From Candidatus Marithrix sp. Canyon 246 (lineage in GTDB: Bacteria > Pseudomonadota > Gammaproteobacteria > Beggiatoales > Beggiatoaceae): a stretch of 64,000 nt of DNA. Within the stretch, counting starts at the first letter, position 1. Every line of letters starts with the position of its first letter. The notes beneath the pieces are model-generated. The model made no database searches. It saw only the letters and a list, made by a program, of their open reading frames with translations, and had not been told where the DNA came from. The DNA lies in the NCBI RefSeq assembly GCF_001723685.1, contig NZ_MCBX01000007.1:1-64000 (forward strand), written 5' to 3'. Below, one piece after another: positions 21,001-28,953 of this stretch. A program made the translations under genes and the position numbers.

Positions 21001-22541
21001 ACTGTAAAGCTTAGAGTTTGTGATGATTCATCACTTGGTCCAGCAGAAATGTTAGTTGCCCAATTACTAATTATTTGTGCGTCAGAATCTTCAGAAACTG
21101 TTTGATCAGCACCTTTGGTGAATGATGGTATGTCATTTATTGGATTTACTGTGATGGTAATGGTATCAGTATCTGATAATGCTCCACCTCCACCAGTATT
21201 ACCAAGATCATTAGTTTCTATAGTTAAAGTAGTATCACCATTAAAATCAGCATTTGGAGTAAAGCTCATGCCTGCCAATGCAGTATTAATATCTGTGATA
21301 GTTCCTGTAAATACCATTTCAGCATCATCAGTTCCATCACCTGTAATAAATGTTAATCCATTGATTCCACTTAAAGTTGCTGTTCCGTTAGCCACTGTTA
21401 GTGTCACTTGAACTGAATTCGCTCCAGCATCTGGATCTGTAATTGAAATCTTATTGCTATTATCTACTGAGAAAACTAATGAGCTATCTTCACCTGTAGT
21501 TTGTGTGCTAGCTGCTATACTATTAATTGGTGCTTCATTTGGTGGTGGATTATTCAGCCACAGCTTATTGGCTTGACCAAAGTTAGCCACCACGGCATCC
21601 AAATCACCATCGCCATCCACATCCCCCAGCGACACGCTTCGGCTATTAGAACTGCCAAGGCTTTGGCCGCTATCACTAAAGGTTCCAGAACCGTCATTCA
21701 GCCACAGCTTATTGGCTTCACCATAATTTGCCACCACGGCATCCAAATCACCATCGCCATCCACATCCCCCAGCGACACGCTTCGGCTCTTAAAATTGCC
21801 AAGGCTTTGGCCGCTATCACTAAAGGTTCCAGAACCGTCATTCAGCCACAGCTTATTGGCTTGACCAAAGTTAGCCACCACGGCATCCAAATCACCATCG
21901 CCATCCACATCCCCCAGCGACACGCTGTAGCTCTTAAAATTGCCAAGGCTTTGGCCGCTATCACTAAAGGTTCCAGAACCGTCATTCAGCCACAGCTTAT
22001 TGGCTTCACCAAAGTTAGCCACCACGGCATCCAAATCACCATCGCCATCCACATCCCCCAGCGACACGCTGTAGCTCGATGAACTGCCAAGGCTTTGGCC
22101 ACTGTCTGATAATATTCCTCCATTGCCTGCTTTGACAGTGAATTGTGATGTTTTAGCAGTGGACAGAGATTGAGCATTATTGCTTTGTAATAATGTGGTG
22201 AGAGTAACTGTTACAGTCTCACCGGGTTTGAAGTCATTAGTTGGATCGAAAGTAATATTATTGCCACTGGGTGTGAATATGCCATCAATTGGCCCTGATA
22301 ATGAGCCATTGACAATAATATGTGTACCCGGATTACCCATAGCATCATCAAACTCAATACTAATATTACTATCGGCATTTTGAGCTAAGGCATTAACTGT
22401 TGGAGTTTGACTATTAACTGATAAGGCATAAGCAGCAGGAGTCAAAGTACATAGACTCGCCAATAACATGCTACTCGAATACAGTTTGAATTTATATTTA
22501 TTATTCAGAGGAAATAATAACTTTGAATTTAATTGGTTCAT
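18021..22541 (-). CDS. Large exported FG-GAP/VCBS and cadherin-like repeat protein
   Basis: The 1506-residue protein starts with a long signal-like segment (LYSSSMLLASLCTLTPAAYA). A Big/Ig-like domain (about 40-140) is followed by four 48-residue FG-GAP repeats, each with the calcium-binding loop DVDGDGDLDAVVANF. Three cadherin-like repeat blocks (DEDSPLVFSADNSN...ITDTDAG...NGTATLSGINGLTF) then run to about residue 1030; two are nearly identical in DNA. The C-terminal 450 residues contain repeated GGKLEG and GGTLEGEI turns, perhaps a beta-helix. No cell-wall sorting signal or RTX glycine-rich type 1 secretion repeat was noticed. It is probably a surface or secreted adhesin. The FG-GAP DNA is clearly richer in G/C than the rest of the gene. 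Confidence 0.88.
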   Translation of the reverse strand: MNQLNSKLLFPLNNKYKFKLYSSSMLLASLCTLTPAAYALSVNSQTPTVNALAQNADSNISIEFDDAMGNPGTHIIVNGSLSGPIDGIFTPSGNNITFDPTNDFKPGETVTVTLTTLLQSNNAQSLSTAKTSQFTVKAGNGGILSDSGQSLGSSSSYSVSLGDVDGDGDLDAVVANFGEANKLWLNDGSGTFSDSGQSLGNFKSYSVSLGDVDGDGDLDAVVANFGQANKLWLNDGSGTFSDSGQSLGNFKSRSVSLGDVDGDGDLDAVVANYGEANKLWLNDGSGTFSDSGQSLGSSNSRSVSLGDVDGDGDLDAVVANFGQANKLWLNNPPPNEAPINSIAASTQTTGEDSSLVFSVDNSNKISITDPDAGANSVQVTLTVANGTATLSGINGLTFITGDGTDDAEMVFTGTITDINTALAGMSFTPNADFNGDTTLTIETNDLGNTGGGGALSDTDTITITVNPINDIPSFTKGADQTVSEDSDAQIISNWATNISAGPSDESSQTLSFTVTNDNNSLFSAQPAIDATGNLSYTPAPDANGSAVVTVVLGDGTDTSAAQTFTINISDTNEEPSNTVPSTQTTDEDSPLVFSADNSNQISITDTDAGTNPVKVTLTVANGTATLSGINGLTFTTGDGTDDAEMVFTGTVTDINTALEGLGFTPNADFHGDSTIQIEVDDQSSLGALTDTDTVTITVDPVNDIPSFTKGADQTVDEDSDAQTISNWATNISAGPSDESSQTLSFTVTNNNSSLFSAPPAIDATGNLSYTPAPDANGSAVVTVVLGDGTDTSAAQTFTINISDTNEEPSNTVPSTQTTDEDSPLVFSADNSNQISITDTDAGTNPVKVTLTVANGTATLSGINGLTFTTGDGTDDAEMVFTGTVTDINTALEGLGFTPNADFHGDSTIQIEVDDQSSLGALTDTDTVTITVDPVNDIPSFTKGADQTVSEGSGTQTVDLWATKIDAGTANESSQILSFAVTNDNNSLFSAQPAIDSSGNLSYTVAGVGSAVVTVILNDGEDNSESKTFNITINPLPQTPVQSTPEPINKDVNIKPEVIVEGGTLEGEIKNEGILKDVTLAKGTQIEGGQIEGQINGNPEAPAVLINVKIIAKTELSHVIFDKSVELPTEVTLTDVELRGASVNGGKLEGTIRTTSSATVIKNVSLGENATIIGGKLEGKISGNPKKPAVLQHLGIEPKTQLTDVIIDDGVEMPADVSLADGVRFIKAENIPEGIDLTQTLPSIIPENVEVEQPSPVDLSNDPIVNGIGLLTKINILPAISSSGKIEQSSNTGVLTLNIEITVFVVIPIKVRYVKGKTRAATEQAVRLGFGQTVFFTTEDGIEVTANPAVQDLKQLKAALAKLNLPKFSINNDGNIQIPATDKLSYFGRPDLAATIVDKDTENGFIVKENGNLALVFEDADGQKLEQIFYPTPASIPATAEFTTEAELSPEGNLKFKLGGQSYEGKLDYAVVHGEAPSDGKLEVINIDAKQLLIVYPDGLRQILKLK
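19702..21099. repeat. Tandem duplication of a 699-bp unit inside the repeat protein gene
   Basis: The segment beginning GTTTGATCAGCACCTTTGG recurs at an offset of 699 bp (233 codons). For example, ACCGGATCTACTGTGATGG is at 19741 and again at 20440. Only scattered differences were seen. A third, more diverged unit follows to about 21500. This indicates a recent internal duplication or gene conversion. Confidence 0.85.
21546..22121. repeat. Four tandem 144-bp FG-GAP repeats, G/C-rich
   Basis: CCGTCATTCAGCCACAGC recurs at 21691, 21835 and 21979, a period of 144 bp or 48 codons. Units are almost identical and use G/C-rich codons (CCATCGCCATCCACATCC on the plus strand) unlike the neighbouring A/T-rich DNA, which suggests homogenisation or transfer. 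Confidence 0.85.
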
Positions 22542-22609
22542 AAATTTACTGACTGGTTTTTTTGTATCACAAAAATAGATTATACATAAATATAATAAAT
22601 ATAACTACA

Positions 22610-22866
22610 TTAATTTCAATTTCAATTCATCACCATACTTGTTCTGCAAACTAGCATTATAGCTAAGCAATTGTTTTTTAGCATCAGCGGCATTTTTCTT
22701 AATCAGAGCCAAATAATTTGTTTATCCACGTAATTCGCTGTACTTAATATTATGTAAATATGTATAAATATTTATACGTACCGACATAAATAGTTCATCA
22801 TTAGTATTAGATTGAAATCAATAATAATAACTGGATAAGATTGCCATTCAGTAATTTTTTCATGTC
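22610..22866 (-). pseudogene. Shredded fragments of AAA-ATPase/PD-(D/E)XK genes plus a repeat
   Basis: Bases 22610-22712 are almost identical to 12014-12110, the 3' part of the AAA-ATPase gene at 11965, but read only a fragment. From about 22718 a repeat shared with 24808 and 26653 (GTTTATCCACGTAATTCGC) follows. Then 22795-22860 match the 5' part of the neighbouring ATPase gene at about 24145-24205 (AATAATAACTGGATA). Nothing here is coding. Confidence 0.75.
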
Positions 22867-24429
22867 TTATACCTTTTCAATTTGATAGCCAATCTCCTTC
22901 CCTAAAATCCCCACACCAAGATAAACTCGCTGACGCAAATCATTTAAAAAGCGTTCCCCATAATTTTTGTCTTTGATTTGCGCAATAGCTTTATTAGTCA
23001 AGCTATCCATTTTAGTGCCTTTTTCAGCATATTTAAATTCTATCAAATAAATCTTGTTATCAAATTCCAATACGCCATCAATACGCCCCTTATCTGTTAA
23101 TATTTCCAGATCAATTTCAACCCCCATCAATACTGCCACCATATAAAATAAAGAATGATAATAAGCTTCTTTCTTGATATGTAAGTTATATGGAATTTTA
23201 GCAAACAAAGCACGGATTAGATTTATAAAGCCTTCAATATCATCATTTTGTAAAAAAATTCGTAATTTTTTTGTTGCTGGCTGAATTTCATCTAATCTAT
23301 TATTAGTAAATGCAGTAAATAAATAAGTAGTAAATGCTTGTTTTACTTCTAAGTTTGGATAATTTAAAGTGTATTCAATAAATAAATCTTCACTATCAAT
23401 ATCAGTGATAGTTAGGTATCCCGTTTGAAATAAAAGCGCGAATACATTTAGATTCTCAAGATTGTATCCATCAAATATAGTTTCTGGAACTTTTTTGTTT
23501 TCAAATTGGATTGTATCAAGTTCTGTGTTTTTAATTAACTTCATCAAAAACGTTGGAGTGCCAGTTGCAAACCAATAATTACTAAAGCGTTGTTCCATAA
23601 ATAAATTAAGAATTGAGAACGGATTATACAGTGTATCTTTAGCATTCCATGAATAACCATTATACCAAGTCTTAATTTTAGTAAGTAAAACTGGTTTTTT
23701 GATTTCTAAAACAGAGCCGAGATTATGAATATAAGACTCAAAATAAGTTTCTAATTCTTTTTGTGTATATCCACACAGTGTGGCAAATTGTCTTGAAAAT
23801 GTAATATCCCTTACATTATTTAATTCAGAAAAAATCGAAACACGAGAAAATTTCGATACTCCGGTAAGGAATACAAAGCGTAAAAATGGATCAGAAGATT
23901 TCAAAATACCAAAAAAATCTCGCATGATTTCACGATTTTTTGTCGCTTTTTCTATATCGTCAATATGTTCAACTATTGGTTTATCGTATTCATCTATTAA
24001 AACCACAACTTTTTTCTGAGTCTTTTTTGAAATCTTTTCAATTAACTCTCCAAATTTATCCTTAATAAAACTCTTTGATAGTACAATATCATATGTAGTG
24101 GCAATTTCATCTAAAAATGATAATAATGATGTTTTAAAAACTTCATCATTAGTGTATGAAATTTTATTGAAATCAATAATAATAACTGGATATGATTGCC
24201 AGTCAATCTTATCATAGATATATAAGCCCTGAAAAAGTTCTTGATTGCCTGAAAATATTTCTGATAATGTTGAAATTAATAAAGATTTTCCGAATCTGCG
24301 AGGGCGAGATAGAAATAAATATTTACCTCCTTGCAATAATTCAGTAATTTCTTTAGTTTTATCCACATATAAATAATTTTCTGTGATTATTTCTGAAAAT
24401 GTTTGAATGCCTATCGGTAATTTTTTCAT
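22867..24429 (-). CDS. AAA-ATPase-like protein with C-terminal PD-(D/E)XK nuclease domain
   Basis: This 520-residue paralogue of the 11965 gene appears intact. It starts MKKLPIGIQTFSEIITENYL, has the P-loop variant FLSRPRRFGKSLLISTLSE (about residue 38) and Walker B VVVLIDEYDKPIVEH (about 145). Near the C-terminus, KGRIDGVLEFDNKIYLIEFK supplies the aspartate and E-F-K of a PD-(D/E)XK fold. Family members are about 500-550 residues. It is surrounded on both sides by broken copies of the same gene type, so this family duplicates and decays locally. Cellular role is unknown; a link to mobile DNA or defence is speculation. Confidence 0.9.
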   Translation of the reverse strand: MKKLPIGIQTFSEIITENYLYVDKTKEITELLQGGKYLFLSRPRRFGKSLLISTLSEIFSGNQELFQGLYIYDKIDWQSYPVIIIDFNKISYTNDEVFKTSLLSFLDEIATTYDIVLSKSFIKDKFGELIEKISKKTQKKVVVLIDEYDKPIVEHIDDIEKATKNREIMRDFFGILKSSDPFLRFVFLTGVSKFSRVSIFSELNNVRDITFSRQFATLCGYTQKELETYFESYIHNLGSVLEIKKPVLLTKIKTWYNGYSWNAKDTLYNPFSILNLFMEQRFSNYWFATGTPTFLMKLIKNTELDTIQFENKKVPETIFDGYNLENLNVFALLFQTGYLTITDIDSEDLFIEYTLNYPNLEVKQAFTTYLFTAFTNNRLDEIQPATKKLRIFLQNDDIEGFINLIRALFAKIPYNLHIKKEAYYHSLFYMVAVLMGVEIDLEILTDKGRIDGVLEFDNKIYLIEFKYAEKGTKMDSLTNKAIAQIKDKNYGERFLNDLRQRVYLGVGILGKEIGYQIEKV

Positions 24430-24493
24430 ATTGTTAATATTTATTTTATCGAAAAAATCTATATTACAGACAATCTAACATTTTCACAAGGTT

Positions 24494-24763
24494 TTATTTA
24501 CAAAGATTTTTGTCAATAGCTACAGTTTTTCCACCGGGTAATACTGCTACTTTTGGTCTTTCTAAGCTCGGAATACAAAATTAATACTGAGCTTCTGAGT
24601 ATGCTGGGATTATTGTATTTAATGGGGTGCCGCCGGGCACTATTGATATTAGATTTACAGTTACGCTGTTTGGATTACCTAATGTATCAATTGCTTCCAT
24701 TGGAATACGAACATCTTTAAAGTGCTCAACTATTGGTTTATCATATAACAAAATTAAGTACAA
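24494..24763 (-). pseudogene. Chimeric remnant: ATPase fragment joined to the end of an exported protein
   Basis: The frame starts near 24763 with LLYDKPIVEHFKDV, a relic of the ATPase motif IDEYDKPIVEH. It continues as RIPMEAIDTLGNPNSVTV and VPGGTPLNTIIPAYSEAQY, an unrelated exported-domain sequence. After an in-frame TAA it reads on as RPKVAVLPGGKTVAIDKN to a stop at 24494. It records a junction between two different genes followed by point decay. Confidence 0.6.
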
Positions 24764-24835
24764 CGAATTACGTGGATAAACAAATTATTTAAATTAAACT
24801 TTATTAGTTTATCCACGTAATTCGCTGTACTTAAT
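24753..24835. repeat. MITE-like inverted repeat
   Basis: Arms 24753-24781 and 24807-24835 (ATTAAGTACAACGAATTACG and its complement, 28 of 29 bases pairing) enclose a 25-bp A/T-rich centre. The right arm and about 60 bases after it recur at 22718 and 26653. No coding capacity is present, so this looks like a non-autonomous element or its remains. Confidence 0.75.
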
Positions 24836-24975
24836 ATTATGTAAATATGTTAAAATATTTATACCTACCGACATAAATAGTTCATCATTAGTATTAGATA
24901 TTAGATTGAAATCAATCAGAATAACTGGATAAGATTGCCATTCAATCTTATCATAGATAATAAATATTTACCTCC
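24836..24975. other. Repeat extension and a further AAA-ATPase fragment
   Basis: After the inverted repeat, ATTATGTAAATATGTTAAAA and the following bases match 22740-22811 and 26680-26730. From about 24905 (ATTGAAATCAATCAGAATAAC) to 24990 the sequence is a deleted version of the 5' part of the neighbouring ATPase gene. No gene is readable. Confidence 0.6.
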
Positions 24976-25536
24976 TTACAATAATTCAGCAATATACAAA
25001 ATTTCTCCACTAGGCAATTCATTAGGTGAGCCTCCTAATGGTTCTAAACTAACCGCAATTTTGTTTTTATTCGATAAATGTGCTAATTTTTCTGTTAATC
25101 TTAATTTTATATTACCTTGTTTAGGTAATAATCCTATCGATATAGGATTGGCTTTTACTTTTTCCTTTGGTAATAACCATAATTCAAAATCTTGCTTGGC
25201 TGTGATTTGTTGTGGTTTATTTAAGGTTTTAATTATAATGTTTTTCTCATTCAATGATACATTGATTAACCATATAGGTTTATGTTCACTATCTTGGATA
25301 ATGGAAATAAGTGTTTCTTCAGCCTGATAAAATGGTTTCAATACAATAAACATTAAAAATAAGGACATTATTACAAAACTAGTTGCTAATGAACGCCATA
25401 ATAAAATATTATCCCATAATGATATTTTGGGTTTCTCAGGATTAATTTTTGTAATAATAGATGACCAGATATGTTTCGGGGGTAATACTGGAATCATGTT
25501 TTCATAAAATTTATAAAAATAAAGTTCCCAATACAT
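24976..25536 (-). pseudogene. RskA-like anti-sigma factor with lost N-terminus
   Basis: The readable 186 residues contain one membrane helix (LATSFVIMSLFLMFIVLKP) and an RskA-type C-terminal domain (FELWLLPKEKVKANPISIGL, IAVSLEPLGGSPNELPSG). The zinc-binding anti-sigma domain that should precede the helix is missing. Just upstream, the +1 frame reads LSGRYVLGTL, the start of the missing domain. It then runs into the WELYFYKFYENM segment, which normally lies about 45-50 residues later. Both places contain TTGGGAACTTT-like DNA, so a deletion between short matches is likely. Confidence 0.75.
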
Positions 25537-25571
25537 AACGCCCAGATAATATTATTAATTTTTCTTCGTCT

Positions 25572-25946
25572 TTATTGTGCATTGTCTAAACATTGTTTTA
25601 AAAATATGAGACTACGACTGATCCAACTTTTAACTGTACCTATCGGTTTTTCTAAATATTCACTTAATTCTTTGTGAGTATAACCATGATAATAAGCTAA
25701 AAAAATGCTTTCACGAGCTTCTTTTTTTAATTGTTTTATACAGTATTCCAATTCTGAAGCATCAGCATAATCTGTTAAAAAATCATTCTCATACATCTGT
25801 TCTTGATTAAGTTGTAAATTAGCATCTAATTGTTGTAGAGTACTATTTTGACGTAATTTATCTAAAGCATGATAACGTGTTATGCTATATGCCCAGACTA
25901 TAATTGAACCTTTGTTAGTATTATATTGTTCTGCTTTATTCCAGAT
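25572..25946 (-). pseudogene. ECF sigma factor, 5'-truncated
   Basis: The open frame from 25946 reads IWNKAEQYNTNKGSIIVWAY then SITRYHALDKLRQN, the end of sigma region 2. It continues through MYENDFLTDYADASE to region 4 (ARESIFLAYYHGYTHKELSE, then KPIGTVKSWISRSL). A stop at 25947 and the lack of a start upstream of Met 25796 show that about the first 50-60 residues, including region 2.1, are lost. It pairs with the truncated anti-sigma gene downstream, as in SigK/RskA-type loci. Confidence 0.8.
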
Positions 25947-26278
25947 TTAGATAACTGTTGTTCATTATGTTTCATGTAAGATATTCTTTTATGTCAATTG
26001 ATACATCCAAATACTCGCCAATATAGCTGAGGCTATTGAAACTATTTTAAATATCCATATTTTAAAATTGATGCTTAATTCTGTGATTTTGCTATTACAA
26101 TCAGTAGAAAATTTTAAATGTATTTGTTAGCCTTTATTTCTGCCTAAGTAATTTTTCTATCTAAATTATTATCTAATCCTAAAATATTTTCTAAGTCTAA
26201 AACGGCAATATCCCAACTTCCTGTTATATACATGGGCATAAGCATTTATGCTCAATAATAGTAATAATAATATCCTCA
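25947..26278. other. Non-coding decayed stretch
   Basis: No intact frame is seen. On the minus strand GSWDIAVLDLENILGLDNN reads for about 25 codons (near 26150-26220) before a stop and is probably another gene remnant. The remainder is A/T-rich without recognisable motifs. Confidence 0.4.
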
Positions 26279-26652
26279 TTATTTAAATTTCCCTAATAAA
26301 GATTGTATTCTTACATCTTCGAGTTTATTTTGTTTTATCCAATTTACTAAATTAGGCACGGATTTATTATTAGCTAAATCTTGTTCTAATGTTAATAAGA
26401 AACGCGCTTGTTCTGCTAAATGTAATGTAGAATTACGTGCTTTTTCTATCTCAAAATTAGCTTGTAAATATTTTATATCGTCTTGTGAAGATTTACCTGC
26501 AATCATAATACGTAAACGTAAAGCCAGATTATTTTTAGCTAAATCTTCAAATAATTCAATAAGCTGTTGTGGTTTATTATTCCAAATCAGAAAGTCTGCA
26601 TATGAATTGTATAAATAATAATCCTGATTTTTTATTTTAAAAACTTTATTAG
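26279..26652 (-). pseudogene. C-terminal fragment of an unidentified helical-repeat protein
   Basis: The frame is open from the edge of the 26653 repeat and reads KNQDYYLYNSYADFLIWNNK, then PQQLIELFEDLAKNNLALRL, RARFLL-like helices and a stop at 26279. An internal ATG gives a 75-residue frame, but the homology-like pattern continues upstream to the repeat. The upstream part of the gene was therefore cut away at the repeat boundary. The alternating helices resemble a TPR-like array; family unknown. Confidence 0.55.
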
Positions 26653-26749
26653 TTTATCCACGTAATTCGCTGTACTTAATATTATGTAAATATGTTAAAA
26701 TATTTATACGTACCGATATAAATAGTTCATAATTAAACCTGACAGGTTT
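26653..26749. repeat. Copy of the GTTTATCCACGTAATTCGC repeat with a half palindrome
   Basis: Bases from 26645 to about 26731 repeat the right arm and tail of the element at 24803-24890. They are followed at 26735-26749 by a half copy of the palindromic family (AAACCTGACAGGTTT). The repeat borders the truncated gene on its left. Confidence 0.75.
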
Positions 26750-26804
26750 GGCTTAAACTTATGATAAAATAACATAACATTAATCACAAAAATCTAAAAA
26801 TCCG

Positions 26805-28538
26805 ATGCAATATCCCTTAACCGAAAAAATAGGCGATCCAGAGTTACTAGTTGGGCGAGAAAAGGAATTTAAACACTTTGGTAAATGGATAAAAAACATA
26901 CCCAAAAGACTATCCAAATCCAGAGTAATAATAGCCAGAAGGAAAAGCGGCAAAACTAGCTTTGTACAACGAATTTTCAACCAATTATGGACAGAAAATA
27001 AAGAAGTTATACCATTTTATTTTGAATTTGATGAAAATAAAATGTGGTATCCAGAATTGGCAATTAAATATTATCGGGCTTTTGCTTCACAGTATATTTC
27101 TTTTATTACTAGAGCACCAAACTTGGTTATAGATCATTTATCTTTGGAACAAATAAGAGAATTTGGTATCAGTAAATCAATTGAACCTCTAATTAATGAT
27201 GTAGATTTTCTTATTAAAAATAAAGAAATTGGAGGTAGTCATGGATTAATGTGGAAAACTGCTTGTGAAGCACCACATCGTTATGCTTCTGTTCTTGATA
27301 CTAAATTTTTAGTAATTTTAGATGAATTTCAAAATATTACTAAATATATTTATCGAGATGAAAAATGTCAAGAGGAAGCTGATGAAACTCTAGCCGGTAG
27401 TTATCATTCTCTTGCCGAATCAAAAGTTGCTCCAATGCTAGTAACTGGCTCTTATGCTGGTTGGCTATTAAAAGTTATTAGTCAATATTTAGAAGCAGGA
27501 AGACTAAGTCAAATCCGTTTTTCTCCTTATTTAACTGAAGATGAAGGTTTAGAAGCTGTATATAAATATGCTTCATTTTATGAAGAGCCGATTACCAATG
27601 AGACAGTTTTGCAAATCAATGAATTATGTATGGCTGATCCATTTTTTATCTCTTGCGTAATAATCAGCGATTATGAAGATAAAGATTTAACCACCTCAAA
27701 AGGAGTAGCAGATACTGTTGATTATGAACTTTCAGAAGAAAATGCTGAAATGTATTTAACATGGGGAGAATATATTCATCATACTGTAAATGAAGTAAAT
27801 GATCAAAATGCGAAAAATATTTTATTGTTTTTGAGTAAAAATAATGAAAAATATTTTACACCCACAGATTTGAAAGAAAAATTAGGCTTAGATTTAGAAA
27901 TTAATGAAATTCATAAGCAATTAATTGTTTTAAAAGAAGCTGATTTGATTACTAGGGCTGTTTCTAATATTCATTTTAGAGGCTTGCAAGATGGTACGCT
28001 AAATTTAATTTTACGTAAGAGTTTTGAAGAAGAAATCAAAGAATTTGCGCCTGATTTTAAACAAGAGTTTGCTGATCAAATTGCTGAATTAAAGAAGGAA
28101 AATAAACAACTACAGGGTAAATTAAATTCTTTATCTGGCAAAATTGCTGAAAATATGTTAGCTACTGCCTTAAGAAATAAAAAACGTTTTAGTCTATCTA
28201 AATTTTTTAAGAATGTTAAAGATAATACTGTTTTAAATATTCAAAAAGTTAAAGAAAGAGTTCATATTCAGCGTGAAGATGGTAAAAATATGGAACTTGA
28301 TATTGTAGCTCAATCTTCATGTGATAGAGTTGTTTTAGTGGAAGTTAAAAAAACTCAGACTAAAACTGGTTTAAACAAAGTTGAAGACTTTCAAGAGAAA
28401 GTTGAGGTTTATAAAACTAATTTTCCTGACACTATTGTTTTAGCGGCTTATTTATCCTTGGGTGGATTTACTGAAGAGGCTGGTGATTTTTGTTTGAGAC
28501 ATGGAATTGCTGTGGCTGAGATAATTGAGGAATTGTAA
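26805..28538 (+). CDS. AAA/STAND-like ATPase fused to a PD-(D/E)XK nuclease domain
   Basis: The 577-residue protein has a P-loop ARRKSGKTSFVQRIFNQLW (about residues 44-62) and Walker B FLVILDEFQNITKY (about 165-180), resembling ATPases of the ORC/STAND group (LLVGREKEFKHF at the start). A helical and coiled-coil stretch (FADQIAELKKENKQLQGKLN) links it to a C-terminal nuclease-like domain. There MELDIVAQSS and VVLVEVKKTQTKTG give the aspartate and E-x-K of PD-(D/E)XK enzymes. This is one intact gene alone between decayed DNA and a palindrome. A defence or mobile-element role is possible but not shown. Confidence 0.82.
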   Translation: MQYPLTEKIGDPELLVGREKEFKHFGKWIKNIPKRLSKSRVIIARRKSGKTSFVQRIFNQLWTENKEVIPFYFEFDENKMWYPELAIKYYRAFASQYISFITRAPNLVIDHLSLEQIREFGISKSIEPLINDVDFLIKNKEIGGSHGLMWKTACEAPHRYASVLDTKFLVILDEFQNITKYIYRDEKCQEEADETLAGSYHSLAESKVAPMLVTGSYAGWLLKVISQYLEAGRLSQIRFSPYLTEDEGLEAVYKYASFYEEPITNETVLQINELCMADPFFISCVIISDYEDKDLTTSKGVADTVDYELSEENAEMYLTWGEYIHHTVNEVNDQNAKNILLFLSKNNEKYFTPTDLKEKLGLDLEINEIHKQLIVLKEADLITRAVSNIHFRGLQDGTLNLILRKSFEEEIKEFAPDFKQEFADQIAELKKENKQLQGKLNSLSGKIAENMLATALRNKKRFSLSKFFKNVKDNTVLNIQKVKERVHIQREDGKNMELDIVAQSSCDRVVLVEVKKTQTKTGLNKVEDFQEKVEVYKTNFPDTIVLAAYLSLGGFTEEAGDFCLRHGIAVAEIIEEL

Positions 28539-28544
28539 ATAATT

Positions 28545-28577
28545 AAACCTGACAGGTTTTTAAAACCTGTCAGGTTT
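28545..28577. repeat. 33-bp palindromic repeat, AAACCTGACAGG family (copy 4)
   Basis: Identical in sequence to the copies at 4773 and 55492. It lies between the convergent stop codons of the ATPase-nuclease gene and the 28582 gene, a position fit for a two-way terminator. Confidence 0.9.
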
Positions 28578-28581
28578 GGTA

Positions 28582-28953
28582 TTATAAAGTATTAATGGAT
28601 TTTAAATTCAAGGTAATAATACCATCGAATATTAATATTAAATCCATACTTATATGAAATTCTTTAATCACTTTACCATTAGCAATGATAGAAACTTTAG
28701 GTAAATTGAGAGAATTATCAGCAAAATTAAATATATCATTAGATTCTTTTACTTTGTCTAATAATGTTAAATCCTTGATATTAAAAGCATAGATATTATC
28801 TAGGTTGGTTTCTAAGGTCATATTTAACTGATAATAATCAATGCTATCTCCATTTTTAACCTTTAAAATAGGAATGTTCAAAGTAACATTATCAGTATCA
28901 TAGCTGGTTGCCCACAAACTATTTGATATTAAAGCAAATAATAAAATTAGCAA
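28582..28953 (-). CDS. Small exported hypothetical protein
   Basis: This 123-residue protein begins with a signal peptide (MLILLFALISNSLWA, TTG start at 28953). The mature part is beta-rich with no cysteines. Its start overlaps the last codons of the decayed DUF4331 gene upstream, so the two were once one transcription unit. With the DUF4331 partner broken and the only start a TTG, this gene may be losing function. The family is not recognised. Confidence 0.5.
   Translation of the reverse strand: MLILLFALISNSLWATSYDTDNVTLNIPILKVKNGDSIDYYQLNMTLETNLDNIYAFNIKDLTLLDKVKESNDIFNFADNSLNLPKVSIIANGKVIKEFHISMDLILIFDGIITLNLKSINTL

Noticed and set aside
21501-22082. 193-residue plus-strand open frame with repeats (QPQLIGFTKVSHHGIQ type)
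   Set aside because: It is the antisense of the G/C-rich FG-GAP repeats. Low stop-codon frequency there comes from G/C-rich codons, and the translation has no independent features.
21546-22121. Regular repeats that might be taken for a CRISPR array
   Set aside because: The period of 144 bp is a whole number of codons, the units are coding FG-GAP repeats, and there are no unique spacers.
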